This document shows positions 40,382-48,636 of a stretch of DNA of 64,000 nucleotides, one piece after another. This stretch comes from Pseudomonas sp. S31 (GTDB taxonomy: Bacteria > Pseudomonadota > Gammaproteobacteria > Pseudomonadales > Pseudomonadaceae), in assembly GCF_016648105.1 (NCBI RefSeq), contig NZ_JACVVE010000024.1:42552-106551 (forward strand), given 5' to 3'. The translations under genes were made by a program, and so were the position numbers. Within the stretch, counting starts at the first letter, position 1; the number at the start of each line of letters is the position of its first letter. The notes under the pieces were generated by a model. The model made no database searches. It was not told the origin of the DNA and was given only the letters and a program-made list of their open reading frames with translations.

Positions 40382-40843
40382 TCAGCATCGGTGCACCGGC
40401 AGCGCCGTGGTGTACTTCATCTGCTCCATGGCAAAACTGGAGGTAATGTTGGACAGCCCTTCGGTACAGGTGATCAGCTTCTTGTAAAAGCGGTCATAGG
40501 CCGCGATATCACCCACCACCACCCGCAACATGTAATCCCAGTCGCCGGACATGCGGTAGAACTCCATCACTTCTTCGAACCCGCGCACGGTCGTGGCGAA
40601 TTGCTCCAGCCAGGCACTGTCGTGGCGCTGGGTCTTGAGCTGGACGAACACGGTCAGCCCCAGGCCCAGCCGCGTCGGGTCGAGCAACGCCACGCGGCCG
40701 AGGATGTAGCCGTCCTCCTCCAAGCGCTTGACCCGCTTCCAGCAGGGCGTGGTGGAGAGGTTGACCGCTTCGGCCAGGTCCTTGAGCGAAATGGAAGCAT
40801 CGCGTTGCAGCAAGGTCAGGATGTGCTGGTCGAAACTGTCCAT
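40382..40843 (-). CDS. Lrp/AsnC-family regulator
   Basis: This 153-residue regulator has an N-terminal helix-turn-helix (DSFDQHILTLLQRDASISLK, STTPCWKRVKRLEEDGYI) and a C-terminal RAM effector domain (VVGDIAAYDRFYKKLITC). The ATG at 40843 gives the standard Lrp start; the longer frame enters the divergent gene's leader. It is divergent from a PLP gamma-lyase gene, the layout of the mdeR-mdeA pair of P. putida, so amino-acid-responsive control of that gene is likely. The ribosome-binding site is weak. Confidence 0.9.
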   Translation of the reverse strand: MDSFDQHILTLLQRDASISLKDLAEAVNLSTTPCWKRVKRLEEDGYILGRVALLDPTRLGLGLTVFVQLKTQRHDSAWLEQFATTVRGFEEVMEFYRMSGDWDYMLRVVVGDIAAYDRFYKKLITCTEGLSNITSSFAMEQMKYTTALPVHRC

Positions 40844-40968
40844 GGTGAAGGCGTCCGATGGGAAAATATTCTCCAGCCTACTCCAGTGGTAGAAAAATTT
40901 CCTGGTGGAGTCGATGCCGCCGGGCTTGTGCGATAGTTGTACATCCAACTCTGCCAATGGGCCCGACC

Positions 40969-42138
40969 ATGTCCGACAAGCCGCGCAAGTTCGCCACCCG
41001 CACCCTCCACGCCGGCGAGCAGTTCAGTGTTGCCGACAATGCCATCTTTCCCGCCATCGTGACCGCCAGTTCGTTCATCAAGCGGGGCCTGGATGACCGC
41101 CCGGAGTATTCCTACAGCCGTGTCGGCAACCCCACTCGCCATGCTTATGAGACGTGCGTCGCATCGCTCGAAGAAGGGGTTGGCGCGGTGGCCTGCGCTT
41201 CGGGGGTGAATGCGACCGCCACGGTGCTGGAGTTATTGCCCAAGGATTCCCACGTGGTGGTGATGAACGGTGTCTACGGTGGAACGTTCCGCATCCTCGA
41301 GGATTTTCGCGGGCGTACCTCGGGCCTCACCACCACCTACGTCGACCTCAACGACCTGGGCGCCGTGGCGGCGGCGATCCGCCCCGAGACCCAATTGATC
41401 TGGATCGAATCGCCGACCAACCCGCTGCTGCACCTGGTCGACATCAAGGCGGTGTGCGACCTGGCGCGCGCCCGCGGCATCCTCACCTGTATCGACAATA
41501 CCTTCTGTTCACCCTGGAACCAGCGGCCGATCACCCTTGGCGTGGACCTGGTGATGCATTCGGCGAGCAAGTACATCGGCGGCCATTCCGACCTGACCGG
41601 CGGCGTGGTGGTGGCGGCCAACGACGCGCTGCTGGCCCGCCTGCGGCGCATCAGCATGGCAGTGGGCGCGGTACAGGGGCCGTTCGACTGCTACCTGGCC
41701 CTGCGCGGCCTGAAGACGCTCGACGTGCGCATGGAGCGCCAATGCGCCAACGCCCTGGAAGTGGCGCGCTTTCTCGAAGGCCACGAGCGGATCGAGCAGG
41801 TGTTCTACCCCGGCCTGCCGAGCCACCCGCAGCACGCCTTGTGCCAGCAACAGATGCGCAGCGGCGGGGCGGTGGTGGCGATGAAGGTCAAGGGCGACCG
41901 GGCGGCGCTCAACCGTCTGGTCGAAGCGCTGCAGATCTTTGTCCTGGCGGATTCGCTGGGCGGGGTGGAGAGTATGATCAACCACTCCTGGAGCATGTCG
42001 CATGTGTCGTTGAGCCCGGCTCAGAAAGGCGCGATGGGCATCAGCGAGAACCTGTTGCGGTTGTCGGTGGGGATCGAGGATTACCGGGACCTGATCGAGG
42101 ATCTGCAGGGGGCGCTGAAGGCATCGGCTGCGACGTAG
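40969..42138 (+). CDS. PLP-dependent Cys/Met metabolism enzyme (cystathionine/methionine gamma-lyase type)
   Basis: This 389-residue fold-type I PLP enzyme has the family marks YSYSRVGNPTRHAYETCVAS, ASGVNATATVLELL and the PLP lysine in HSASKYIGGHSDLTGG. The Asp-Asn region IDNTFCSPWNQRP is intact. It may be a methionine or cystathionine gamma-lyase or a sulfhydrylase-type synthase; sequence alone does not separate these, and it differs clearly from the P. putida MdeA I recall. I chose the ATG at 40969 (MSDKPRKFATRTLHAGEQ); an ATG four codons upstream is possible. The divergent Lrp gene suggests amino-acid induction. Confidence 0.85.
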   Translation: MSDKPRKFATRTLHAGEQFSVADNAIFPAIVTASSFIKRGLDDRPEYSYSRVGNPTRHAYETCVASLEEGVGAVACASGVNATATVLELLPKDSHVVVMNGVYGGTFRILEDFRGRTSGLTTTYVDLNDLGAVAAAIRPETQLIWIESPTNPLLHLVDIKAVCDLARARGILTCIDNTFCSPWNQRPITLGVDLVMHSASKYIGGHSDLTGGVVVAANDALLARLRRISMAVGAVQGPFDCYLALRGLKTLDVRMERQCANALEVARFLEGHERIEQVFYPGLPSHPQHALCQQQMRSGGAVVAMKVKGDRAALNRLVEALQIFVLADSLGGVESMINHSWSMSHVSLSPAQKGAMGISENLLRLSVGIEDYRDLIEDLQGALKASAAT

Positions 42139-42139
42139 A

Positions 42140-42203
42140 CCCTTTCGCGGGCAAGCCCGCTCCCACAAACGTGTAGGAGCGGGCTTGCCCGCGAAGAGGC
42201 CGG
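42140..42203. repeat. REP inverted pair, closely spaced
   Basis: TTTCGCGGGCAAGCCCGCTC and GAGCGGGCTTGCCCGCGAAG are separated by only about a dozen bases, between two convergent genes. Confidence 0.9.
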
Positions 42204-42222
42204 TGAATTCAATCGAGGGTCA

Positions 42223-42459
42223 TCAGGACTTCGGCGGGTGGACGATCCTTTCGATCTTGTCCTTGATCAGCAACCGTTCCTTGCGCAGGCGGTTGACTGC
42301 CTCGTCGTTGGTGCCATTGCCCTCGGCGGCCAGGACTTCCTTGTCCTTGGCGTTGTATTCCTTGTGCAGCGTATGCAGCGAGTGGTCCTTGTCGATGAGT
42401 GCCTGAAACTGGTCAGCGGTAACGTGCAGGTCAGCGAGCAGATCATGCGGAACTGGCAT
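42223..42459 (-). CDS. YdcH-family (DUF465) small coiled-coil protein
   Basis: This 78-residue protein has the DUF465 core HSLHTLHKEYNAKDKEVLAA followed by VNRLRKERLLIKDKIERIV, forming a helical hairpin. The function of the family is unknown. The ATG at 42459 has AGAGGTGAAG upstream. The frame continues much further upstream but overlaps the divergent gene. It is divergent from the tautomerase-like gene with 117 bases between. Confidence 0.85.
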   Translation of the reverse strand: MPVPHDLLADLHVTADQFQALIDKDHSLHTLHKEYNAKDKEVLAAEGNGTNDEAVNRLRKERLLIKDKIERIVHPPKS

Positions 42460-42576
42460 TTCTTCACCTCTGTCAGGGTTGTCGGTAGGTGTCCTGACCT
42501 TTGAGGATAGCCGCCTTTGCGCATCTGCGGGGCTGGGGTAGTCTGTCGCATCCCTCCCGAGCCTGGAACCCGCGCC

Positions 42577-42942
42577 ATGCCCCACTTGAACCTGGAATAC
42601 AGCGACAACCTGCGTGAGTTGAACGTCGATGTACTGCTGTTGCGCCTGAACCACGCCCTGGTCGGCAGTGGCCAGTTCGCCGACGAGGCCGACATCAAGA
42701 GCCGCGCCGCAGCGTTCAAGCAGTTTCGCGTGGGCACCGCACCCGCCGAGCGTGCTTTTGCCCACGTGCGCCTGGCGATTCTCGGCGGGCGCTCACCGGC
42801 GGTGAAGCAGCAGCTCTCGGCCAGCCTGCTCGAGGTACTGCGCGAGGCGATCCCGACCCAGGCCGGGCTGGATATCCAGCTGTGCGTCGAGGTACTCGAC
42901 ATCGACCGCGATGCCTACGCCAAGCTGCGCCTGCCCGGTTGA
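42577..42942 (+). CDS. 5-carboxymethyl-2-hydroxymuconate isomerase-like (tautomerase superfamily)
   Basis: This 121-residue protein starts MPHLNLEYSDNLRE, like CHMI/HpaF, in which Pro1 (after Met removal) is the catalytic base. LGGRSPAVKQQLSASLLEVL matches the second half of the family. No other homoprotocatechuate-pathway genes are nearby, so the natural substrate is uncertain. The ATG at 42577 is chosen because it exposes the Pro2 codon; the upstream frame is non-conserved. A good terminator follows. Confidence 0.78.
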   Translation: MPHLNLEYSDNLRELNVDVLLLRLNHALVGSGQFADEADIKSRAAAFKQFRVGTAPAERAFAHVRLAILGGRSPAVKQQLSASLLEVLREAIPTQAGLDIQLCVEVLDIDRDAYAKLRLPG

Positions 42943-42965
42943 ATGAAAGACATTTAATCCAGCCC

Positions 42966-42998
42966 AGACGCCATTCACGAATTTGTTGGCGTCTTTTT
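42966..42998 (+). terminator. Intrinsic terminator after the tautomerase-like gene
   Basis: AGACGCC and GGCGTCT form a 7-bp stem with a 15-base loop followed by T5. Confidence 0.8.
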
Positions 42999-43094
42999 CA
43001 CAAAAAATTGATGGCACGCTTTCTAGAGTTCGCCCAACTTTCCGCGGTGCGCATGTTGCCCCGGGCTGATAATCACTCTTGATTGCGAATATCC

Positions 43095-44732
43095 ATGCAC
43101 AAATTCAAATCCCTGCGGACTGAATGGGTCACGCTGTTGGCCAGTCTTTACCTGCTGGTTGGCTTCAACGTGTTCCTCTGGCAGCACCTGAACGCGGTGG
43201 TACCTGCAGGCTTGCCGGGGCTTTGGCTGGGCCTGGCATTCGCCGTGATGATGTTCTTCGCGTTCAACTTGATCCTCACGCTGCTGGCCTTTCGTTATGT
43301 ATTGAAACCGGTGCTCATTGCCTTGTTCATGAGTGGCGCGGGCGTGGCTTACTTCATGAATCAATATGGCGTACTTATTGATTCCGGCATGTTTCGCAAT
43401 ATCGCCGAAACCAATGTGGCTGAAGTACGTGACTTGTTATCGTTGAAGTTCGCCGGTTATATCCTGTCGCTCGGCGTGCTGCCTTCGCTGTTATTGTGGA
43501 AGGCGCCGATCGCCTACCGGGCCTGGCACCGCGAGCTGCTGGGCAAGCTGGTGGTCAGTGCGTCCTGCGTGGTGGCCGTGGGGGCGGTGGCGTTGGTCAA
43601 CTACCAAGGCCTGTCGTCGTTGTTGCGCAACCACCATGAACTGCGCCTGATGCTCACCCCGAGCAACATCGTCGGAGCTTCCTTCAGCTATGTCAGCGAG
43701 CGCGTGGGCACCGCAACCCGGCCATTCCAGGCCTATGGCGAGGACGCCCAGCGTGACGCCGCCTGGCAACGCCACGAGCGCAGGTCGCTGACCGTGCTGG
43801 TGGTGGGCGAGAGTGCGCGGGCGGGGAACTTCGGCGTGCTCGGCTATGACCGCGATACCACCCCGAAGCTGGCCAAGGAACGGGGCTTGCTGGCGTTCAG
43901 CGATGTCCATTCGTGCGGGACCGAGACCGCCGTGTCGGTGCCGTGCATGTTCTCCGGGATGGGCCGCAAGGACTACGATGCACGCGTGGCGAAAAACCGC
44001 GAGGGCCTGCTCGACATACTCCAGCATGCAGGCTTTGCCGTGCAGTGGCGCGACAACCAGTCCGGCTGCAAAGGCACCTGCGACCGTGTGCAGTTCATCG
44101 ATGTCAGCAACCTCAAGGACCCGGTGCTGTGCGCTGGTGGCGAATGCCACGACGAAATCCTCCTGCAAGGCCTGGACGAACTGATCGACCACCTCGACAA
44201 GGACACCGTGCTGGTGCTGCACCAGATGGGCAGTCATGGCCCCGAATATTACAAGCGCTACCCGGCGGGCGCCGAGCCATTCACACCGGTGTGCCGCAGC
44301 AATGCACTGGACCAGTGCAGCCAGCAGGAAATCGTCAACGCCTACGACAACACCGTGGCCTACACCGACACTCTGCTGGCGAAGCTGATCGACACCCTGC
44401 GCAGCCACCAGGACCAGGTCGACACGGCGATGATCTACCTGGCCGACCATGGTGAGTCCCTCGGCGAATACAACCTCTACCTGCACGGCACGCCCTACAT
44501 GATGGCCCCGGAGCAACAGAAGCACGTCCCGCTGCTGACCTGGTTCTCCGACAGCTATCAGCAGGACTTCGGCCTGGACACCGGCTGCCTGGCGCGCCTG
44601 CGCGATGCGCCGCTGTCCCAGGACAACCTGTTCCACTCGATGCTCGGCCTGTTGCAGGTACGCACCGAGGTCTACCAGCGTTCGCTGGACATGTTCGCCA
44701 GTTGCCGGCCCTGGCTGGCGGCCGATCGCTGA
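43095..44732 (+). CDS. eptA: Lipid A phosphoethanolamine transferase, EptA-like
   Basis: This inner-membrane enzyme moves phosphoethanolamine from phosphatidylethanolamine to lipid A, which lowers binding of cationic peptides such as polymyxin. The 545 residues comprise five N-terminal membrane helices (to about residue 170) and a periplasmic alkaline-phosphatase-like domain. Active-site parts are visible: Glu239 in VVGESARAGNFG, nucleophile Thr278 in CGTETAVSVPCMFSG, and the zinc ligands in LADHGESLGE. I chose ATG 43095; TTG 43083 would add four residues. No two-component regulator is adjacent, so control is unknown. Confidence 0.9.
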   Translation: MHKFKSLRTEWVTLLASLYLLVGFNVFLWQHLNAVVPAGLPGLWLGLAFAVMMFFAFNLILTLLAFRYVLKPVLIALFMSGAGVAYFMNQYGVLIDSGMFRNIAETNVAEVRDLLSLKFAGYILSLGVLPSLLLWKAPIAYRAWHRELLGKLVVSASCVVAVGAVALVNYQGLSSLLRNHHELRLMLTPSNIVGASFSYVSERVGTATRPFQAYGEDAQRDAAWQRHERRSLTVLVVGESARAGNFGVLGYDRDTTPKLAKERGLLAFSDVHSCGTETAVSVPCMFSGMGRKDYDARVAKNREGLLDILQHAGFAVQWRDNQSGCKGTCDRVQFIDVSNLKDPVLCAGGECHDEILLQGLDELIDHLDKDTVLVLHQMGSHGPEYYKRYPAGAEPFTPVCRSNALDQCSQQEIVNAYDNTVAYTDTLLAKLIDTLRSHQDQVDTAMIYLADHGESLGEYNLYLHGTPYMMAPEQQKHVPLLTWFSDSYQQDFGLDTGCLARLRDAPLSQDNLFHSMLGLLQVRTEVYQRSLDMFASCRPWLAADR

Positions 44733-44841
44733 TTGGCCGGCGCCATGAACCACACCGTTTATCGATACCCTGGATGGCGCAGGTTTCACCCGCAGTGCCC
44801 GCGCCGTATATACTGCGCGCCAATGATAGTGGGAGAGCCTC

Positions 44842-45975
44842 GTGGCCATCGAAATACACTGGATCCGTGACGACCAGACCCTGGCCGAACACTGCCGTGC
44901 CTGGCACGACTTGCCCTTCGTGGCCGTCGACACCGAGTTCATGCGGGTCGACACCTTCTACCCCAAGGCCGGCCTGGTGCAGGTCGGCGATGGCCAGCGT
45001 GCCTTTCTCATCGATCCGCTGACGATCGGTGACTGGCAACCGCTGGCGGCGCTGCTCGAAGACACCCGCGTGGTCAAGGTGCTGCATGCCTGCAGCGAAG
45101 ACCTCGAAGTGCTGCTGCGCCTGACCGGCAAGCTGCCGCAGCCGCTGTTCGACACCCAGCTGGCGGGCGGCTACCTGAACCTGGGCTTCTCCATGGGCTA
45201 TTCGCGCCTGGTGCAGGAAGTGCTCGGCATCGAGCTGCCCAAGGGCGAAACCCGCTCCGACTGGTTGCAGCGCCCGCTGTCCGAGACCCAGATCAGCTAC
45301 GCCGCCGAGGATGCCGTGCACCTGGCCGAGCTGCTCGCCACCCTGCGCCCGCGCCTGTCCGACGACAAGTACGCCTGGGTGCTGGAGGATGGCGCCGAGC
45401 TGGTCGCGGCGCTGCGTCGTGAGGTCGACCCGCAGACCCTGTACCGCGACGTCAAGCTGGCCTGGAAGCTCTCGCCCCAGCAACTGGCGGTGCTGCGCGA
45501 GCTCTGCGCCTGGCGCGAGCGTGAAGCCCGCAGCCGCGACGTGCCGCGCAACCGCATCCTCAAGGAGCACTCGTTGTGGCCCATGGCCAAGAACCAGCCA
45601 GACAACCTGTCGGCCCTGGCCAAGATCGACGAGATGCACCCACGCACCATCCGCCAGGACGGTGACACCCTGCTCAAACTGATCAAGCGCGCTGCCAGCC
45701 AGCCTGCCGAACAGTGGCCGCAGGCGCTGCCCGAGCCGCTGCCGATCGAGGCCGCCGGTATTCTCAAGCGCCTGCGCGCCATCGGCCAGGCCGAAGGTGA
45801 ACGCCTGGGGATCACCCCGGAGCTGATGCTGCGCAAGAAAGCCCTGGAAGCCTTGCTCAAGAGCGGCTACCCCAACGGCCCCTATGAACTGCCCGATTCG
45901 CTGCGCGGCTGGCGCCGTGAGCGCATGGGCCAGGCCCTGCTGGACGACCTGGCAGGCGCCGGAGAGACCCGATGA
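44842..45975 (+). CDS. rnd: Ribonuclease D
   Basis: This 3'-5' exoribonuclease trims tRNA and other small RNA 3' ends. The 377 residues hold the DEDDy core: Asp30 and Glu32 in VAVDTEFMRV, an Asp in HACSEDLEVL, and Tyr/Asp in ISYAAEDAVHL. HRDC-type helices occupy the C-terminal half (around LRELCAWREREARSRDVPRN). The start is GTG 44842 with GGGAGAG upstream. Its last four bases overlap the ycgL start (ATGA), indicating coupling. Confidence 0.95.
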   Translation: MAIEIHWIRDDQTLAEHCRAWHDLPFVAVDTEFMRVDTFYPKAGLVQVGDGQRAFLIDPLTIGDWQPLAALLEDTRVVKVLHACSEDLEVLLRLTGKLPQPLFDTQLAGGYLNLGFSMGYSRLVQEVLGIELPKGETRSDWLQRPLSETQISYAAEDAVHLAELLATLRPRLSDDKYAWVLEDGAELVAALRREVDPQTLYRDVKLAWKLSPQQLAVLRELCAWREREARSRDVPRNRILKEHSLWPMAKNQPDNLSALAKIDEMHPRTIRQDGDTLLKLIKRAASQPAEQWPQALPEPLPIEAAGILKRLRAIGQAEGERLGITPELMLRKKALEALLKSGYPNGPYELPDSLRGWRRERMGQALLDDLAGAGETR

Positions 45976-46265
45976 AACGTATCTGCTCGATCTACAAGAG
46001 CCCGCGCAAGCGCGAAATGTACCTCTACGTGCTCAAGGCCGACGGCCTGGAGCGCGTGCCCGAAGCGCTGCTGCCGGCATTTGGCACCCCCGTGCACGCC
46101 TTCGACCTGGTGCTTACCCCCGAGCGCAAGCTGGCTCGCGAGGACATCGTCAAGGTCCTGGAAAACCTCGACACGCAGGGTTACCACCTGCAGATGCCGC
46201 CGCCGGACGACGAGTACATCGAGCACCTTCCCGAAGAGCTGCTGCGCCGTAACGACCCGGCCTGA
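45972..46265 (+). CDS. YcgL-domain protein
   Basis: This 97-residue protein has the YcgL signature: MKRICSIYKSPRKREMYLYV at the start and PERKLAREDIVKVLENLDTQ in the middle. The family function is unknown, but it is regularly placed after rnd in Pseudomonas (recalled). Its ATG overlaps the rnd stop by four bases. A 9-bp hairpin lies 25 bases after its stop. Confidence 0.92.
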   Translation: MKRICSIYKSPRKREMYLYVLKADGLERVPEALLPAFGTPVHAFDLVLTPERKLAREDIVKVLENLDTQGYHLQMPPPDDEYIEHLPEELLRRNDPA

Positions 46266-46290
46266 GCCGCCGGATCACCTCTTTATGCCA

Positions 46291-46313
46291 GGCGGCCCGC
46301 GTGTCGGGCCGCC
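46291..46313 (+). terminator. GC-rich hairpin after ycgL
   Basis: GGCGGCCCG-CGTGT-CGGGCCGCC is a perfect 9-bp stem without a T-run, 28 bases before the next start codon. It may reduce read-through into the reductase gene. Confidence 0.5.
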
Positions 46314-46340
46314 GTCGTGTCTGCCAAGGTTGTCTTCTCG

Positions 46341-47273
46341 ATGCGCGTTCTGATCGTCGAACAGGATCACGCCAACTACGCTCGCCTGCTGGGCGAGGCG
46401 GCGCCGGACCTGGAAATCCTCACCAGCGGTGATTCCGCCGAACTGGCGCGCCTGGCGCCACAATGCCCGGTCTGGCTGGGCCAGCCGGACCTGCTCGCGA
46501 CCCTGCTGCGCCAGGGCCACAAGCCGCAATGGATGCAGTCGACCTGGGCCGGCATCACGCCGCTGCTGGCCGAGGGCCTGCCGCGTGACTACCGCCTGAG
46601 CCGCGCCGTGGGCATCTTTGGTCAGGTCATGGCCGAGTACATGCTCACCTACATGCTCGGCCACGAGCGCGAAGTGCTGTCGCGCCTGGTCAGCCAGGTG
46701 GAGCGGCGCTGGGACGACCGCCCTGGGCTTACCCTGGAAGGGCGCAAGGTGCTGATCGTCGGCACCGGTGATATCGGCCTGCGCGTGGCGCAGTTCCTGC
46801 AGCCGTTCGGGGTCACCCTGTATGGCGTGGCCAGCAGTGCCCGCGAGTTGGCACCGTTCGTCGAGGTGGCGGGGCTCGATGAGTTGCCGCGCCTGGTTGG
46901 CCAGGTCGACTACGTGCTCAACCTGCTGCCCGATACCCCGGCGACCCATGACATCTACGATGCGGCGCTGTTCAAGTGCTTCAACCCCAGCGCGTTGTTC
47001 ATCAATGCCGGGCGCGGCGTGGCGGTGGTCGACGCCGACCTGGTCGAGGCGTTGAAGCAGGGGCATCTGGCGGGCGCGGTGATCGACGTCTGCCGGCAGG
47101 AGCCGCTGCCCCAGCGCCACCCGTTCTGGACGGCTTGGGGACTGCTGCTGACCGGGCACAGCTCGGCGCCGACCTCGCCGTTGGCGATGGTGCGGTTGTT
47201 CGTCGAGAATGCGCGGGCGTATGCGGCGGGGCAGGCGGTGCGGGGTGAAGTGGATTTCGCGCGGGGTTATTGA
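46341..47273 (+). CDS. ghrA: D-2-hydroxyacid dehydrogenase (glyoxylate/hydroxypyruvate reductase A-like)
   Basis: This 310-residue NAD(P)H enzyme probably reduces glyoxylate or hydroxypyruvate. The nucleotide motif is VLIVGTGDIGLRVAQFL. The catalytic triad of the family is visible: Arg in INAGRGVAVVD, Glu in VCRQEPLP and His in TGHSSAPTSP. The short C-terminus is like E. coli GhrA. The ATG at 46341 (MRVLIVEQDH) is preferred over a GTG at 46317. The exact substrate is not fixed by sequence. Confidence 0.85.
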   Translation: MRVLIVEQDHANYARLLGEAAPDLEILTSGDSAELARLAPQCPVWLGQPDLLATLLRQGHKPQWMQSTWAGITPLLAEGLPRDYRLSRAVGIFGQVMAEYMLTYMLGHEREVLSRLVSQVERRWDDRPGLTLEGRKVLIVGTGDIGLRVAQFLQPFGVTLYGVASSARELAPFVEVAGLDELPRLVGQVDYVLNLLPDTPATHDIYDAALFKCFNPSALFINAGRGVAVVDADLVEALKQGHLAGAVIDVCRQEPLPQRHPFWTAWGLLLTGHSSAPTSPLAMVRLFVENARAYAAGQAVRGEVDFARGY

Positions 47274-47290
47274 CGCGTAGGATCGGCGCT

Positions 47291-47399
47291 GGCCCCTTCG
47301 CGGGCAAGTCGCAGCGGCGAACCGCCGCTCCCACAGGAACCGCAGCAATCTGCAGATTTGCGGAGTACCTGTAGGAGCGGGTTTACCCGCGAAGAAGCC
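47291..47399. repeat. REP inverted pair, hybrid arms
   Basis: The left arm is a recombined REP (TTCGCGGGCAAGTCGCAGCG, GCGAACCGCCGCTCCCACAG) while the right is canonical (CTGTAGGAGCGGGTTTACCC). It lies between two convergent genes. Confidence 0.82.
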
Positions 47400-47409
47400 A
47401 ACCCATCAC

Positions 47410-48003
47410 TTACAGGCTGAAATCCCCCTCAGCCGCCAGCTCATTCAACGGCCGGCGCGGGCTTGGCACTTCACGCGCCTGCAACGCCTCGTCCAGGCTG
47501 GCCTTGTCGCCCAGCTTGCCGATCGCCACCATGGCATGCAGCTCGTAGCCTTCCGGCACTTTCAGCTCCTGGCGCGCCAGGTCCTTGTCGAAGCCGGCCA
47601 TGCCATGGGTGTGCCAGCCGCTGATGCTGGCCTGCAGGGCCAGGTGGCCCCAGGCCGAGCCGGTGTCGAAGGTGTGCCACAGCGCCGGTTTTTCTTCGCT
47701 GGCGCCCGGTGCGGCGAAAGTGGTCTTGGAAATGATCAGCACCAGGGCCGATGCCTGCTGCGCCCAGCTGCGGTTGAACGGTACCAGCAGGTTCAGGTAA
47801 CGCTCCCAGCTCGGCGTGTCGCGGCGCGCATAGAGGAAGCGCCAAGGCTGCGAGTTGTAGGCCGAAGGTGCCCAGCGCGCGGCCTCTAGGAAGCTCAGCA
47901 GGGTTTCCTGGCTGATCGGCTCGGCGGTGAAGGCGCGTGGCGACCAGCGGTTGATGAATTGCTCGTTGATGGCGTAATCGGCAACGCGGGGGGTGGCGCT
48001 CAT
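47410..48003 (-). CDS. Nitroreductase-family protein
   Basis: This 197-residue FMN-dependent oxidoreductase of the nitroreductase fold carries RWSPRAFTAEPISQETLLSF, EAARWAPSAYNSQPWRFLYA and the second FMN region ASISGWHTHGMAGFD. The ATG at 48003 has CAGGAG upstream; the longer frame is not conserved. The physiological substrate is unknown. It is divergent from the YcgN gene across about 140 bases. Confidence 0.9.
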   Translation of the reverse strand: MSATPRVADYAINEQFINRWSPRAFTAEPISQETLLSFLEAARWAPSAYNSQPWRFLYARRDTPSWERYLNLLVPFNRSWAQQASALVLIISKTTFAAPGASEEKPALWHTFDTGSAWGHLALQASISGWHTHGMAGFDKDLARQELKVPEGYELHAMVAIGKLGDKASLDEALQAREVPSPRRPLNELAAEGDFSL

Positions 48004-48146
48004 GGCAGCTCCTGCAAGCGGACGGGAAAAACGCACGCTACTGCGTCCTGCCGGCACTGACAAGCGGTCTGGTATTGCCGAAGGCCAGGCTCTAGACTGG
48101 CGCCGCCGCGCGCCGCGGACTCAAGATGAAGCAGGAAACCCGTGTG

Positions 48147-48596
48147 ATGATCGCTGACAGCGCGCCGTTCTGGCGGCGCAAGACCCTCGAACAACTCGAC
48201 CCGCAAGAGTGGGAGTCGCTGTGCGACGGCTGCGGGCTGTGCTGCCTGCAGAAGCTCGAGGACGAGGACGACAACAGCGTCTATTACACGCGCATCGCCT
48301 GCAAGCTGCTCGACCTGCAGACCTGCCAATGCAGCGACTATCCCAACCGCTTCGCCCAGGTGCCGGACTGCATCCAGCTCACCCCGGGCAAGGCCGACCA
48401 GTTCAAGTGGCTGCCCAGCACCTGCGGCTACCGCCTGGTCAGTGAAGGCAAGGATCTGCCAACCTGGCACCACCTGGTGTGCGGCGATCGCTCGCAAGTG
48501 CATGAACAGCGAATTTCCCAGTCAGGGCGTATGCTCAGTGAGCATGATGTGGACGAGGACGACTGGGAAGACCATCTGATTTTCCGCGCCAGCTGA
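48147..48596 (+). CDS. YcgN-family (UPF0260) cysteine-cluster protein
   Basis: This 149-residue protein has the cysteine-rich YcgN/YkgJ-type metal-binding pattern: CDGCGLCCLQKL, then CKLLDLQTCQCSDYPNRF and VPDCIQL. A zinc or iron-sulfur site is expected, but the role of the family is not known. I chose the ATG at 48147 (AGGA ten bases upstream); an in-frame ATG at 48126 has no site. It precedes the M61-like gene by 40 bases on the same strand. Confidence 0.88.
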   Translation: MIADSAPFWRRKTLEQLDPQEWESLCDGCGLCCLQKLEDEDDNSVYYTRIACKLLDLQTCQCSDYPNRFAQVPDCIQLTPGKADQFKWLPSTCGYRLVSEGKDLPTWHHLVCGDRSQVHEQRISQSGRMLSEHDVDEDDWEDHLIFRAS

Positions 48597-48636
48597 GCGG
48601 CGCGGCCGTCGTCTGCGGGAAACAAGGAGGTTCTGA

